Below, piece after piece: positions 43,102 to 53,223 of a stretch of DNA of 64,000 nucleotides (positions are counted from its first letter, which is position 1; each line of letters starts with the position of its first letter). The notes beneath the pieces were generated by a model. That model saw only the letters and a list, made by a program, of their open reading frames with translations, was not told the origin of the DNA and did no database searches. The DNA is from Faecalicatena contorta (lineage in GTDB: Bacteria > Bacillota > Clostridia > Lachnospirales > Lachnospiraceae). The DNA lies in assembly GCF_021531975.1 (NCBI RefSeq), contig NZ_JAFBIY010000001.1:248001-312000 (forward strand), given 5' to 3'. The position numbers and the translations under genes are program-made.

Positions 43102-45633
43102 ATGGGTACATATGGCTATATTTCAATGATTGCCATGATCTGCTATGGCTTTATGCTGTTAACTTTTCTGGCAGCAAAAAGAAATAAACTGGTAAATAGC
43201 TTTTTGATTGTGCTGGTTGGACTGATTTTCTGGACAGGCGGCTCTGTTTTCATGCGTGCAGAATTATGGCCTTCCTATAAGTTCTGGTTCCAGGTGTCTC
43301 TTTTGGGTATTTTGCTTCTACCATATGCGTACTATCGCTTTACGCTTGCATTTGGTGGTATCCGGGACCGGGGTGTGGGGAAAATATATTTGATCATTAT
43401 GCTGTTATGTTTCCTCATAAATATACCCCGGGGTATTTTGCTGAAGAGTCCGGAAGTGGTGAAAAGGGATGACATCAGATCTTTTGTATATGATTTAAAT
43501 CTAAATGTGGGTATTTTCTTCCTGGTGGCTGCAGTATTGCTGCTTCATATGTTCCGGGTTTTATTCCGGTTATGCAGAAAGAATCCAAACATGAAGAGGC
43601 AGTATGAGCCGATCATAGCTGGAATTGTAACGTTGTTCGTAGGCAATATGCTGATTGCAGTGCCGATATTTACCGGTTTTCCGATTGACCTTTTGGGTGG
43701 TCTCATTAATGCATTTTTACTGTTATATGCACTGGTAAGAAGAAGGCTGTTTCGTTTGCAGATGCTGGCATCGCCCGGACTTTGTTATGCAGTCGGCCTT
43801 ATGTTCTCCATGCTTTTGTTTTTCAATCTGTCTCCGTACCTCCAGGTGATTGTGCAGCAGTATGTTCCGGTGACCGCAAGATACTATCCGGTGTTTTATG
43901 CGATATTGTTTTTGGTGATATATACAGCGTTTACTTCCTTGTGGAGACTGCTTGTAAATAATGTGTTTGTAAAAGAGGAACTTCATCAGGCAGAGAAGCT
44001 GAAAGAATTCAGTCTGGCTGTTTCGAAAACGCTGGATCTGCAAGAGATTATGAGTGAGACGATTCACATCATTAAAGAGACTATGGATGTGGACAGTATC
44101 TATATATGTATGCAGGAATGTGCAGAAGGTGCGTATCGCGGACTTTACAGTGATAAGCCGTTAAATGATCTGTCTGTCACTCTGGAGTACCAGAATCCGA
44201 TGATTCAATGGATGCTTCAGAATGACGAACCACTGATCTATCGAGAGTTCAAATATACGGTAGAATACAAATCCATGTGGGAAAGTGAAAAATATGAGCT
44301 TGAAAAGATGGGATTGAAGTGTTGTGTTGCTCTGAAGGATGACCAGTATCTGACCGGCGTGATTCTCATAGCATCTACAAATCCCAGAAAAACACTGCTG
44401 TATAATGATGTGCAGATGTTGTCATCCATTTCCTCTGTGGCATCTATCGCCATCAAGAATGCCAGATTGTATGAGCGGGCATATATGGAGGCAAGAACGG
44501 ATGAAATGACAGGTCTTTTGAACCGGAAATATTTTTATGAAGTCCTGAATATGGAGTTTGAAAAGAATAAAGATGGTTCACTTGCTCTGGCCATCATTAA
44601 TGTGGATGATTTTAAATTATATAATCAGCTCTATGGACTGAAAGAAGGAGACCGCTGTCTTGTACGGATCGCGGATATTATCCGCAGGAGTGTGGGTGAC
44701 AGTGGATACACTGCACGTTACAGTGGAAAAGAATTTGCAGTACTGCTTCCGAAATATGATATTTTTTCAGCTAAAAATCTGATTGAATCTATCGCAAAAC
44801 AGATTTATGAGATGAATAACAGACATTCGGATGTAAAGTTAAAAGCGGTGACAGTCAGCGCTGGAATCAGTGCGCTTCCATATGCTGCCAGAAATGTAAA
44901 AGAGCTTGTGGAAACGGTAGATCTGGCGGTATATCATGTAAAGCATAGCGGGAAAAATGGCGTTCAGGTGTTTGATAACTTGTTCCAGTATACCGGTAGA
45001 AACCAGAACAAAACAGATCATGCACATATATACCAGGAATACGAATCAACCATATATGCACTTACAGCAGCCATTGATGCAAAGGATCATTATACATTCA
45101 GTCATTCCAATAATGTGGCATATTATGCAACAGAGCTTGCGACATATGTCGGAATGAATGCGGATGTTGTAGAGATTATCCGTCAGGCAGCCCTTCTCCA
45201 TGACGTGGGAAAGATCGGCATACCAGAAGCAATCCTGAATAAGCCGGGACGTCTGACAGATGAAGAATATGAAGTAATCAAGGGACATGTGGAGGCTTCG
45301 ATTGACATTATTCGTCATTTGCCTTCTCTGGATTATGTAATCCCTGCGGTCATTGGTCATCATGAGAGATATGACGGAAGAGGCTATCCTCGCAGAATTG
45401 CCGGGGAAGATATTCCTTCTACAGCACGTATCTTATGTATTGCAGATTCCTTTGATGCAATGACATCCAAGCGATGTTACAAAAAAGCATATTCACTTGA
45501 GCTTGCTGTACAGAATCTTCTGGATGGCGCAGGAACACAGTTTGACCCGGAACTGGTTCCGGTATTTGTGGAATGCCTGCAAAGCGGAAGAATAAAACTG
45601 GTAGAAAGCGAATTTAGTGGAAAACAGAGATAG
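43102..45633 (+). CDS. GAF-GGDEF-HD-GYP cyclic-di-GMP signalling protein
   Basis: An 843-residue membrane protein. About seven or eight helices fill residues 1-285; a GAF-like domain spans about 300-455. The GGDEF domain (about 465-630) has a degenerate active site YSGKEF in place of GGDEF and is probably not a cyclase. The HD-GYP domain (about 650-840) has HDVGKIGIP, HVEAS, and HHERYDGRGYP, so all key residues for phosphodiesterase activity are present. It should lower cyclic-di-GMP levels, which the riboswitch at 38688 senses. It is the third gene of the operon that begins at 40870. Confidence 0.92.
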   Translation: MGTYGYISMIAMICYGFMLLTFLAAKRNKLVNSFLIVLVGLIFWTGGSVFMRAELWPSYKFWFQVSLLGILLLPYAYYRFTLAFGGIRDRGVGKIYLIIMLLCFLINIPRGILLKSPEVVKRDDIRSFVYDLNLNVGIFFLVAAVLLLHMFRVLFRLCRKNPNMKRQYEPIIAGIVTLFVGNMLIAVPIFTGFPIDLLGGLINAFLLLYALVRRRLFRLQMLASPGLCYAVGLMFSMLLFFNLSPYLQVIVQQYVPVTARYYPVFYAILFLVIYTAFTSLWRLLVNNVFVKEELHQAEKLKEFSLAVSKTLDLQEIMSETIHIIKETMDVDSIYICMQECAEGAYRGLYSDKPLNDLSVTLEYQNPMIQWMLQNDEPLIYREFKYTVEYKSMWESEKYELEKMGLKCCVALKDDQYLTGVILIASTNPRKTLLYNDVQMLSSISSVASIAIKNARLYERAYMEARTDEMTGLLNRKYFYEVLNMEFEKNKDGSLALAIINVDDFKLYNQLYGLKEGDRCLVRIADIIRRSVGDSGYTARYSGKEFAVLLPKYDIFSAKNLIESIAKQIYEMNNRHSDVKLKAVTVSAGISALPYAARNVKELVETVDLAVYHVKHSGKNGVQVFDNLFQYTGRNQNKTDHAHIYQEYESTIYALTAAIDAKDHYTFSHSNNVAYYATELATYVGMNADVVEIIRQAALLHDVGKIGIPEAILNKPGRLTDEEYEVIKGHVEASIDIIRHLPSLDYVIPAVIGHHERYDGRGYPRRIAGEDIPSTARILCIADSFDAMTSKRCYKKAYSLELAVQNLLDGAGTQFDPELVPVFVECLQSGRIKLVESEFSGKQR

Positions 45634-45653
45634 AGACAGGGTGAATAAATGAA

Positions 45654-45703
45654 GAAAGCGGAGCATTTTGATACGAATCAAGGCTCCGCTTTCTTTCTTC
45701 TAC
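45654..45703 (+). terminator. Terminator after the HD-GYP gene
   Basis: AAAGCGGAGC pairs perfectly with GCTCCGCTTT; an inner TTTGAT/ATCAA stem closes the loop, and TCTTT follows. Confidence 0.85.
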
Positions 45704-45827
45704 GTCCACTTTTCCAAAGTTTCAAATAATTACTGATATAACTATAAAATTGACACATTTCACATGATTCTTTTCCTATCTTTTAGTGGAAAAAAATTGT
45801 ACAATATCACTGAAGGAGGTGGACTAT

Positions 45828-47135
45828 ATGTTACGAATGGAGATTGCACTGTTTTTGATTCTTGCCTTTGTGGCGTATGTGTATTTTTCCGCGGAAAAGA
45901 AGTATTCTAAGCTGCACCGGACTTTTTCTGTTATGCTTGTGGTGGTGCTGATTCATCTGGTTTTTGACGGAATTACAGTTTATACCGTGAATCATCTGGA
46001 AACAGTTCCCAGGTTTTTGAATGACATCTTTCATCGGTTCTTTATCGGAACGATGATTTTCGTATCCTTTTTGTTTTATCAGTATATTGCGATTCTGGTT
46101 GAGGAGGAGAAAGGGAAGTCCCTCCGGCGTCTGGATATATTTGCGAGAATATATCTGGTCATCGCGGAGCTGGGAGACTTGCTCCTTCCTGTTCATTATG
46201 CTGTTACATCGAAGGGCAATTATTCGGATGGGATACATGTGGTATTCTGTTACATCAGTGTTGCATTTTATTTTCTCCTTGGAACGGGGCTTCTCATTGG
46301 GAACTGGAAGCATCTTGAAAAAAAGAAAAAAATGGCAATTGGCATTGTCTCGCTGGTGGAACTGGTCGTGACCTCGCTGCAGGGAATAGAACATACACTG
46401 CTTATCAGCGGGATGGGGATAACCCTCATTACACTTGCTTTTTATCTGATCCTGGAGAATCCGGATATCCTGCGTGCGGAACTGGTGGAACAGAAGATGT
46501 CTATGTTGTATTTAAAGAGTCAGGTGAATCCGCATTTTCTATATAACACGTTGGACACCATCCGTATTCAGGCACAGCTGAATGGAGATAAAGAGGTGTC
46601 GGATCTTCTCATGAAGCTGGTAGATTTCTTCCGGCTCAGTGTGAAGGTAGACCGTTCCATGGTTTCTTTGGATGATGAGATGGAGCTTCTGGAAGCTTAT
46701 ATGGATCTGATGTGCTATCGTTATCCGGAACTGGAGTGCGAATATGATGTTGATCCGGATCTGGGTGGGGCGCAGGTGCCGAATTTCATATTGCAGCCAA
46801 TCGTGGAGAACAGTCTGCTTCACGGACTGAAGAATAAAGGGTATCGGGGTAAAGTGGTTATTTCTGCTCACGAAACGCCAAATGGATATATGGAGATCTG
46901 TGTCCGGGATACGGGCAGCGGATTTGCTGAAGGGAAAAAGGCGGCAATCGATGAAATGCTGAAGGATTACGCGAAACAGGCCCCAAAACTAACGGGAAAC
47001 AGTATTGGTGTCCTGAATGTGCAGAAACGAATCAAGCTTTTATGTGGTCGTGAATTCGGACTTTGGTATACGGAAAATGAAGAAGGCGGTGTGACGGCGC
47101 ATATTCTGCTGCCGCTTCAGGAGGAAGAAAAATGA
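45828..47135 (+). CDS. LytS/YesM-type sensor histidine kinase
   Basis: A 435-residue kinase with about six or seven membrane helices (residues 1-215), then the His_kinase box SQVNPHFLYNTLDTI and ATPase motifs IVENSLLHGL and VRDTGSGFAEGK. ATG 45828 follows GGAGGTGGA; upstream in-frame codons at 45786 are not needed. The stop overlaps the start of the AraC-type regulator by 4 bp. Such pairs control sugar or nucleoside uptake in Firmicutes; nucleoside salvage genes lie just downstream. Confidence 0.92.
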   Translation: MLRMEIALFLILAFVAYVYFSAEKKYSKLHRTFSVMLVVVLIHLVFDGITVYTVNHLETVPRFLNDIFHRFFIGTMIFVSFLFYQYIAILVEEEKGKSLRRLDIFARIYLVIAELGDLLLPVHYAVTSKGNYSDGIHVVFCYISVAFYFLLGTGLLIGNWKHLEKKKKMAIGIVSLVELVVTSLQGIEHTLLISGMGITLITLAFYLILENPDILRAELVEQKMSMLYLKSQVNPHFLYNTLDTIRIQAQLNGDKEVSDLLMKLVDFFRLSVKVDRSMVSLDDEMELLEAYMDLMCYRYPELECEYDVDPDLGGAQVPNFILQPIVENSLLHGLKNKGYRGKVVISAHETPNGYMEICVRDTGSGFAEGKKAAIDEMLKDYAKQAPKLTGNSIGVLNVQKRIKLLCGREFGLWYTENEEGGVTAHILLPLQEEEK

Positions 47136-47866
47136 AAAAATTACGTGTATTGTTAGTAGATGATGAGATTATGATCCGCGAGGGCTTCAAACGACTTTTT
47201 GACTGGGAGGCTCATGACTGTGAAGTGGTAGGCGAAGCCGCAGATGGTATGGAGGCGCTGGCAAAGATCGATACGCTGAATCCGGATATTGCTATCATGG
47301 ACATCAATATCCCGATCATGAATGGGCTTAAGGTCATTCAGCTCAGCCGTATCAAGCATCCGGATACCGCGTTTGTCATTGTGTCAGGGTATGATGATTT
47401 TTCCTATTGCAGGGAGGCACTTCGCCTGCAGATCACGGACTACATCCTCAAGCCTGTAAATTACGAAGAATTCGGTGCATGTATTGATAATCTGAAGATT
47501 GCGCTGTTCCAGCGAAATTCTTCCAGGCACGAAGACCAGCAGGAGGAGCGTGCCATCAATGGCATTACCCGTTATATGCAGGAGCATCTGGCAGAGGAAG
47601 TCAGTCTGTCCGTTCTGGCAGAGGAATTTCATCTCAGCGCTCAGTATATAAGCCAGCTTTTTAAAAACGAGATTGGTGTTAATTTCCTTGCTTATCTTAC
47701 AAACATCCGCATGGAGAAGGCGAAAAAGCTTCTGGTGTCTACATCATTATCTATTGCGGAGGTGTCCGAACAGTCGGGATATGGAGACTATCGGGTATTT
47801 ACCAAAGTATTTAAAAAGAACGAAGGTATCACACCATCACAATATCGGCGTGATTTTGTGGTATAA
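47132..47866 (+). CDS. YesN-type response regulator (receiver plus AraC HTH)
   Basis: A 244-residue regulator. The receiver domain shows VLLVDDEIMIREGFKRLF, phospho-acceptor Asp in DIAIMDINIPIMNG near 55, and the Lys in YILKPVNYEE near 105. The C-terminal 100 residues are a double AraC helix-turn-helix (LSVLAEEFHLSAQYISQLFK, SIAEVSEQSGYGDYRVFTKV). It overlaps the kinase gene by 4 bp. The udp-cdd-deoB operon starts 31 bp later and may be a target or part of the same transcript. Confidence 0.93.
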   Translation: MKKLRVLLVDDEIMIREGFKRLFDWEAHDCEVVGEAADGMEALAKIDTLNPDIAIMDINIPIMNGLKVIQLSRIKHPDTAFVIVSGYDDFSYCREALRLQITDYILKPVNYEEFGACIDNLKIALFQRNSSRHEDQQEERAINGITRYMQEHLAEEVSLSVLAEEFHLSAQYISQLFKNEIGVNFLAYLTNIRMEKAKKLLVSTSLSIAEVSEQSGYGDYRVFTKVFKKNEGITPSQYRRDFVV

Positions 47867-47897
47867 TTATATGTTAAAGTGAAAGGAGGACATCGGT

Positions 47898-48695
47898 ATG
47901 AAGAATTATTCAGAGGACGCAAGCAGACAATATCATATTCAGGTGGCACAAGGAGAAGTGGGACGGTATGTCATTATGCCGGGAGATCCGAAAAGATGTG
48001 CCAAGATCGCACAGTATTTTGATGATCCGGTTCTTATTGCTGATAACAGAGAATATGTAACATACACCGGTACTTTAGATGGGGTTAAGGTAAGTGTGAC
48101 CTCTACGGGAATCGGAGGACCTTCCGCATCCATTGCAATGGAGGAATTATACCGCTGCGGAGCAGATACATTTATTCGGATCGGTACTTGCGGCGGCATG
48201 CAGCCGGAGGTTAAGAGTGGCGATGTCGTAGTTGCTACTGGAGCGATTCGTATGGAAGGAACAACCAGAGAATATGCGCCGATTGAATTCCCGGCAGTGC
48301 CTGATCTTGCTGTGACAAATGCACTGGTGTCTGCGGCCGGGAAAAAGGGCTATCCTTTCCACACGGGCGTGGTGCAGTGTAAGGATGCATTTTATGGACA
48401 GCATGAGCCGGAGACAAAGCCGGTGAGCTATGAGCTGATGAATAAATGGGAAGCATGGAAGAGGCTTGGCTGTCTGGCATCAGAAATGGAGTCGGCGGCG
48501 ATTTTTGTCGTGGCAAGCTATCTGCATGTACGTGCAGGCTCTTGTTTCCTGGTGGTTGCGAATCAGGAACGGGAAAAGCTTGGACTTTCGAATCCGGTCG
48601 TGCACGATACCGATATGGCCATTCAGGTGGCAGTGGAAGCAATTCGCACCCTGATCAAGGAGGACAAAAAGAATGAATGTCAAGCAGATGATTGA
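47898..48695 (+). CDS. udp: Uridine phosphorylase
   Basis: A 265-residue nucleoside phosphorylase that splits uridine with phosphate to uracil and ribose 1-phosphate. Motifs: [14 protein letters not shown] near residue 22, [28 protein letters not shown] and [15 protein letters not shown] near the end. AAAGGAGG precedes the ATG. Its last 23 bases overlap cdd, so the genes form a salvage operon with deoB. Confidence 0.92.
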   Translation: MKNYSEDASRQYHIQVAQGEVGRYVIMPGDPKRCAKIAQYFDDPVLIADNREYVTYTGTLDGVKVSVTSTGIGGPSASIAMEELYRCGADTFIRIGTCGGMQPEVKSGDVVVATGAIRMEGTTREYAPIEFPAVPDLAVTNALVSAAGKKGYPFHTGVVQCKDAFYGQHEPETKPVSYELMNKWEAWKRLGCLASEMESAAIFVVASYLHVRAGSCFLVVANQEREKLGLSNPVVHDTDMAIQVAVEAIRTLIKEDKKNECQADD

Positions 48696-49107
48696 GCTTG
48701 CAACAGAGCAGCTTAAATATTCGTATGCACCGTATTCCCATTTTAAGGTCGGGGCAGCACTTCTTACGGGCAATGAAAAGATATACACAGGCTGTAATAT
48801 TGAAAATGCAGCCTATACGCCGTCAAATTGCGCGGAGCGGACAGCATTTTTTAAGGCTGTCAGTGAAGGCGAGAGAGAGTTTAAGGCAATTTGTATTGTC
48901 GGAGGAAAGGACGGTGTCCTGACGGAATATACAGCGCCCTGCGGGGTATGCAGGCAGGTTATGATGGAGTTCTGTGACCCGGATACTTTTCAGATCATAC
49001 TGGCAACCAGCAAAGAGCAGTATGATATATTTACATTGAAGGAACTTCTTCCCCGAGGCTTTGGACCGGGTAATTTGAGTGAGGTGATAGAAAATGAATG
49101 CATATAA
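48673..49107 (+). CDS. cdd: Cytidine deaminase
   Basis: A 144-residue tetrameric-type enzyme that converts cytidine and deoxycytidine to uridine forms. Zinc-site motifs [11 protein letters not shown] (near 53) and [12 protein letters not shown] (near 95) are intact, and VGAALLTGN and GCNIENAAY are the expected substrate strands. It overlaps udp upstream by 23 bp and deoB downstream by 14 bp. Confidence 0.95.
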   Translation: MNVKQMIELATEQLKYSYAPYSHFKVGAALLTGNEKIYTGCNIENAAYTPSNCAERTAFFKAVSEGEREFKAICIVGGKDGVLTEYTAPCGVCRQVMMEFCDPDTFQIILATSKEQYDIFTLKELLPRGFGPGNLSEVIENECI

Positions 49108-50296
49108 AAGAGTATTTGTAATTGTTCTGGATTCACTTGGAATAGGAGCTATGCCGGATTCTCCTGATTTTGGTGATGCTGGTGTGGACACCTTTGGACA
49201 CATTCTGGAGAAAATGGGAACTCTGGACATTCCGAATCTGAGAAAACTGGGACTTTTGAATCTGCATCCGGCGGGAAAGATGGAGGGGGTTTCTGCTCCC
49301 CTCGGACGCTATATGCGTATTCAGGAAGCCAGTGCCGGAAAGGATACGATGACTGGCCACTGGGAAATGATGGGAATAAAAACGGAGAAACCGTTTCAGA
49401 CTTTTACCGATACGGGATTTCCACCGGAATTGATCGCTGAACTGGAAAAACGGTGTGGGAAAAGAGTGATCGGAAATAAGAGCGCCAGTGGGACACAGAT
49501 TATCGATGAGCTCGGTGAAGAAGAGATTCAGACAGGGGCGATGATCGTCTATACATCTGCGGATTCCGTGCTCCAGATCTGTGGAAATGAAGAGACATTT
49601 GATCTGGCTAATCTGTATCGCTGTTGTGAAATCGCAAGAGAAATTACGATGAAGGATGAATGGCGTGTGGGACGTGTTATCGCAAGACCATATGTAGGAA
49701 AGAAAAAGGGCGAGTTTAAGCGGACGAGCAACCGCCATGACTATGCACTGAAACCGACTGGTCCTACAACACTTAATGCACTAAAAGATGCCGGATATGA
49801 TGTAATTGGCGTAGGAAAGATCAATGACATTTTCTGTGGTGAGGGAATCACAGAGACACATCATTCCGACAGTTCTGTTCATGGTATGGAGCAGACGATC
49901 GAGATATGTAAAAAAGACTTTCACGGGCTTTGCTTTGTGAATCTTGTTGATTTTGATGCGTTATGGGGACACCGCAGGGATGTAGAAGGATATGCCAGAG
50001 AAATCGAAAAGTTTGATCGGAACCTGGGCGTACTTCTGGAAGAACTTCGTGAAGATGACTTGCTGATCCTGACGGCAGACCACGGTAATGACCCTACCTA
50101 TACAGGTACGGATCATACGAGAGAATATGTACCGTTTATTGCATATGCAAAGAACATGCAAAAGGGCGGAGCGCTGGAGAATGAAGATACATTTGCAGTG
50201 ATCGGTGCGTCAGTGGCAGAAAATTTCGGTGTCGATATGCCGGAAGGAACGATCGGACATTCTATTTTGAAAAAATTACTTGACTCTCTCCTTTAG
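49094..50296 (+). CDS. deoB: Phosphopentomutase
   Basis: A 400-residue metal-dependent mutase that interconverts (deoxy)ribose 1- and 5-phosphates, feeding nucleoside sugars into central metabolism. The start [20 protein letters not shown] supplies the first metal ligand. [12 protein letters not shown] holds the phosphorylated Thr, and [19 protein letters not shown] supplies the remaining Asp and His ligands. It overlaps cdd by 14 bp and completes the udp-cdd-deoB unit. Confidence 0.96.
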   Translation: MNAYKRVFVIVLDSLGIGAMPDSPDFGDAGVDTFGHILEKMGTLDIPNLRKLGLLNLHPAGKMEGVSAPLGRYMRIQEASAGKDTMTGHWEMMGIKTEKPFQTFTDTGFPPELIAELEKRCGKRVIGNKSASGTQIIDELGEEEIQTGAMIVYTSADSVLQICGNEETFDLANLYRCCEIAREITMKDEWRVGRVIARPYVGKKKGEFKRTSNRHDYALKPTGPTTLNALKDAGYDVIGVGKINDIFCGEGITETHHSDSSVHGMEQTIEICKKDFHGLCFVNLVDFDALWGHRRDVEGYAREIEKFDRNLGVLLEELREDDLLILTADHGNDPTYTGTDHTREYVPFIAYAKNMQKGGALENEDTFAVIGASVAENFGVDMPEGTIGHSILKKLLDSLL

Positions 50297-50340
50297 AGGA
50301 GGATGTAATATCTCCTCAAAGATAATAAGGAGGAGATAAC

Positions 50341-51066
50341 ATGAGCAAAAAATGTATAGAAGTCCGTAATCTGACGAAATCATTTCACGGACGGAAAGTC
50401 GTGGATGATCTGTCTTTTTCAGTGGAAAAAGGGCAGGTGTTCGGACTTCTGGGGCACAATGGTGCAGGGAAAAGTACAACCATTGAAATGATCTTAGGTA
50501 TAAAAAGACCGGATAATGGAACTGCTGAGATTCTGGGAATGGAAGCGGCAAAACACAGAAAAGAAGTTTTTGAGAAGGTTGGAGTGCAGCTCCAGTCCTC
50601 TGCTTATCAGGAAGCAATTCGGGTAAAGGAAGTATGCGAAGAATATGCGATGTTATATCAGAATTCTTCTGATTATGAAGTCTTGCTGGAACAGTTTGGT
50701 CTGGCGAAGCTTACCGGGTCTCCTGTTATGAAGCTGTCCGGTGGAGAACGGCAGAAGCTTTCTGTAGTGCTTGCCCTTATCGGTAACCCCAAGATCGTCT
50801 TTCTGGACGAATTGACAACCGGTCTTGATGTTGCAGCCAGAAGAGAAGTCTGGCGTACTTTGAAACACTTAAAAGAGAAAGGAATGACTATTTTTCTTAC
50901 CACTCACTATATGGAAGAAGCAGAAAATCTTTGTGACAGAATTTGTCTCATAAAGAATGGCAGAAAAGTTTCGGAAGGAACGGTGAAGGAAGTCATTGAT
51001 GCTTCTCCTTATGAAAATCTTGAAGAAGCATATCTTTGGTATATGGGTGAGGAGGTAGAACTGTGA
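50341..51066 (+). CDS. ABC transporter ATP-binding protein (DrrA/CcmA-like exporter)
   Basis: A 241-residue ATPase with Walker A GHNGAGKSTT near 38, signature KLSGGERQKLSV near 133, Walker B KIVFLDELTTGLD near 152, and switch FLTTHYME. The early VFGLLGHNG is typical of ABC-2 exporters. It overlaps the permease gene by 4 bp. AAGGAGGAG precedes the ATG, and a small stem GAGGAG/CTCCTC lies in the gap after deoB. Confidence 0.93.
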   Translation: MSKKCIEVRNLTKSFHGRKVVDDLSFSVEKGQVFGLLGHNGAGKSTTIEMILGIKRPDNGTAEILGMEAAKHRKEVFEKVGVQLQSSAYQEAIRVKEVCEEYAMLYQNSSDYEVLLEQFGLAKLTGSPVMKLSGGERQKLSVVLALIGNPKIVFLDELTTGLDVAARREVWRTLKHLKEKGMTIFLTTHYMEEAENLCDRICLIKNGRKVSEGTVKEVIDASPYENLEEAYLWYMGEEVEL

Positions 51067-51803
51067 AAAGATTTTTAAAATTATATCAGATTGAACAGAA
51101 GTTATTTTTCAGATCGCCGGACGTTTTTATATTTAATCTGTGTATGCCGGTGGTAGTACTTGGAGTCATCGGAATGATCGCCGGGGACAAAGTGTCCGGA
51201 GAAAGTGGGATGACATATCTGCAGAGTGCGTTTGCTTCACTGACAGCAGTAGGAATCTGCTGCAGTGCATTTATGAGTATTCCCATTGTTATTGTTGATT
51301 ACAGAGATAAGAAGATATTGAAGCGCCTCTATTGCAGCCCTTGCAGTCCGGTATGGATACTTGCGGCTGATACGATGTGCAGTGCAGTTATGTCAGTGTT
51401 ATCGGCAATACTTGTTGCAGTGGCAGCCGGTCTGTTCTTTGGATATCGTATGGAAGGAAATAAGTTGCTTTTTGCCGGCACATGGCTTGTGACTCTGGTA
51501 TCTATGTTTTCGATAGGACTTATGGTTGCCGGTCTTTGCAGAACTGTAAAAAGTATGAATATTGTAACCAGTCTTTTGTATTTTCCGATGCTGTTCTTTT
51601 CTGGCGCGACGATTCCTTATGAGCTTTTCCCGAAGGCACTTCGGGTATTCGCAGATATCATGCCTCTGGGAGTCGGGATTAAGCTTATGAAGGCAGCATC
51701 TGTAGGAGCAGATATTGATGGAATGAAAGGCGGAATCATCATTCTTGTGGCAATCACTGTCATTTGCAGTACCATAGCCGTAAGAAAGTTCCGATGGGAG
51801 TGA
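51063..51803 (+). CDS. ABC-2 type transporter permease
   Basis: A 246-residue membrane protein with six hydrophobic helices and the ABC-2 pattern near the end (LLYFPMLFFSGATIPYELFP). It pairs with the ATPase encoded just before, with which it overlaps by 4 bp. The exporter substrate is unknown; the adjacent MerR regulator with an effector domain suggests a drug or other small amphipathic molecule. Confidence 0.9.
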   Translation: MKRFLKLYQIEQKLFFRSPDVFIFNLCMPVVVLGVIGMIAGDKVSGESGMTYLQSAFASLTAVGICCSAFMSIPIVIVDYRDKKILKRLYCSPCSPVWILAADTMCSAVMSVLSAILVAVAAGLFFGYRMEGNKLLFAGTWLVTLVSMFSIGLMVAGLCRTVKSMNIVTSLLYFPMLFFSGATIPYELFPKALRVFADIMPLGVGIKLMKAASVGADIDGMKGGIIILVAITVICSTIAVRKFRWE

Positions 51804-52657
51804 TGATTATGAGGATGAATCAGGAACATAAACCCTGCGCAGAAAAGACAGAAAGCCATCTTTACAAGATCGGCATGTTTGCGCAGATGAATCATATCAC
51901 GGTAAAGACACTGCATTACTATGAGGAACAGGGGCTTCTTGCCCCTGCGTATGTGGATGTGCAGAATGGATATCGGTACTACACGATGGATCAGATGGCG
52001 GTCATTCATCAGATCACGGCATTAAAGCAGGCAGGCTTTACATTGGATGACATTAAAAATATTAACCATGGAGCAGATGAAGCTACATTTCTGGCAAAGA
52101 AGAAATCAGAGCTCCTTTCCAGGATCGCGGAGCTGACAAAGCAGATTGCCATGATTGACAGCTATATGTTTGCAAAGGATAAGAGACTGGATACGCCTGT
52201 TCTGATTAAGAAGATTTCGCCGGTTATTGTAGCAACGGCAAGAAAAAGGATTGCATCCTATGATGAATTATTTGAAATGATGCCGGCTATGGGAGCAGAA
52301 ATGGAACGGCTTGGCTGTGAATGTGCCCTTCCAGAGTATTGCTTTACTCACTATCTGGAACCGGGCTATAAGGATGAACATATTCTGATCGAAACATGTG
52401 AAGCAGTGACGGAGCGAAAAAAAGACACGGAACTGCTTCGGTTTCAGGAGTTTCCGGAGATACAGGCCGCCTGTATCTATCACAAAGGATCGTATGATGA
52501 TTTTCCGCAGACATATGAAGTCATTCTTCGGTTTATCGAAGAAAATGGATATGAAATCTGTGGAAATATCCGTGAAAATTATATTGACGGAATCTGGAAT
52601 AAGGATTGCCAGGAAGACTGGCTCTCAGAGATACAGATTCCGGTCAGAAAACTGTAA
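51803..52657 (+). CDS. MerR regulator with GyrI-like effector domain
   Basis: A protein of about 284 residues. The N-terminal winged helix KIGMFAQMNHITVKTLHYYE with GYRYYTMDQMAVIHQI is MerR-type, followed by a coiled dimer helix and a C-terminal GyrI/effector-binding domain with CIYHKGSYDDFPQTYEVILR. It resembles BmrR-type multidrug sensors. The ATG at 51803 overlaps the permease stop by one base; ATG 51809 has a better distance to GGGAG. It most likely regulates the ABC exporter upstream. Confidence 0.85.
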   Translation: MIMRMNQEHKPCAEKTESHLYKIGMFAQMNHITVKTLHYYEEQGLLAPAYVDVQNGYRYYTMDQMAVIHQITALKQAGFTLDDIKNINHGADEATFLAKKKSELLSRIAELTKQIAMIDSYMFAKDKRLDTPVLIKKISPVIVATARKRIASYDELFEMMPAMGAEMERLGCECALPEYCFTHYLEPGYKDEHILIETCEAVTERKKDTELLRFQEFPEIQAACIYHKGSYDDFPQTYEVILRFIEENGYEICGNIRENYIDGIWNKDCQEDWLSEIQIPVRKL

Positions 52658-52668
52658 GGAGAATATTT

Positions 52669-53223
52669 ATGATACTGTATGAGGGGCGTCCCAAGTCTTT
52701 GGAAGGACGACAGGAAAAGGAAATAAAGGTATATGATCTGCTGGATTCGCTGGGTATTTCTTATCAGCGTACGGATCATAAAGCGGTAGCCACAATTGAA
52801 GACTGTCAGGAGGTAGACCGGATACTGGGAATACGGATCTGTAAGAATCTTTTCTTATGTAACCGCCAGAAGACGGCATATTATCTTCTCCTGATTCCGG
52901 GAGATAAGGCTCTTAAGACAAAGGAGCTGTCAAAACAGATCCCGACTTCCCGGCTGTCATTTGCTTCCGGAGAAGATATGGAGAAATATCTTAATGTTTC
53001 TCCGGGCTCAGCTACAGTCATGGGGCTGCTCTTTGATCCGGAGCATAAGGTTCGTCTTCTCATTGATGAAGAGATACTGAAAGAGGAATATTTTGGATGT
53101 CATCCATGTGTGAATACTTCCAGTATCCGATTCCGAACGAAAGACATGATTGATAAAGTATTGAAGGCTGTTGACCATGATTATATTACAGTAAAATTAA
53201 GTGATGGCAGGGAGGAACCGTAA
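52669..53223 (+). CDS. YbaK/ProX-type aminoacyl-tRNA deacylase
   Basis: A 184-residue single-domain editing protein that hydrolyses mischarged aminoacyl-tRNA (Ala- or Cys-tRNA(Pro)). Motifs: YQRTDHKAVATIEDC near the start, KNLFLCNRQKTAYYLLLIPG with the conserved Lys, LSFASGEDMEKYLNVSPGSA and HPCVNTSSI. ATG 52669 follows AAGGAGA. Its last base overlaps the SDR gene start. Confidence 0.88.
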   Translation: MILYEGRPKSLEGRQEKEIKVYDLLDSLGISYQRTDHKAVATIEDCQEVDRILGIRICKNLFLCNRQKTAYYLLLIPGDKALKTKELSKQIPTSRLSFASGEDMEKYLNVSPGSATVMGLLFDPEHKVRLLIDEEILKEEYFGCHPCVNTSSIRFRTKDMIDKVLKAVDHDYITVKLSDGREEP

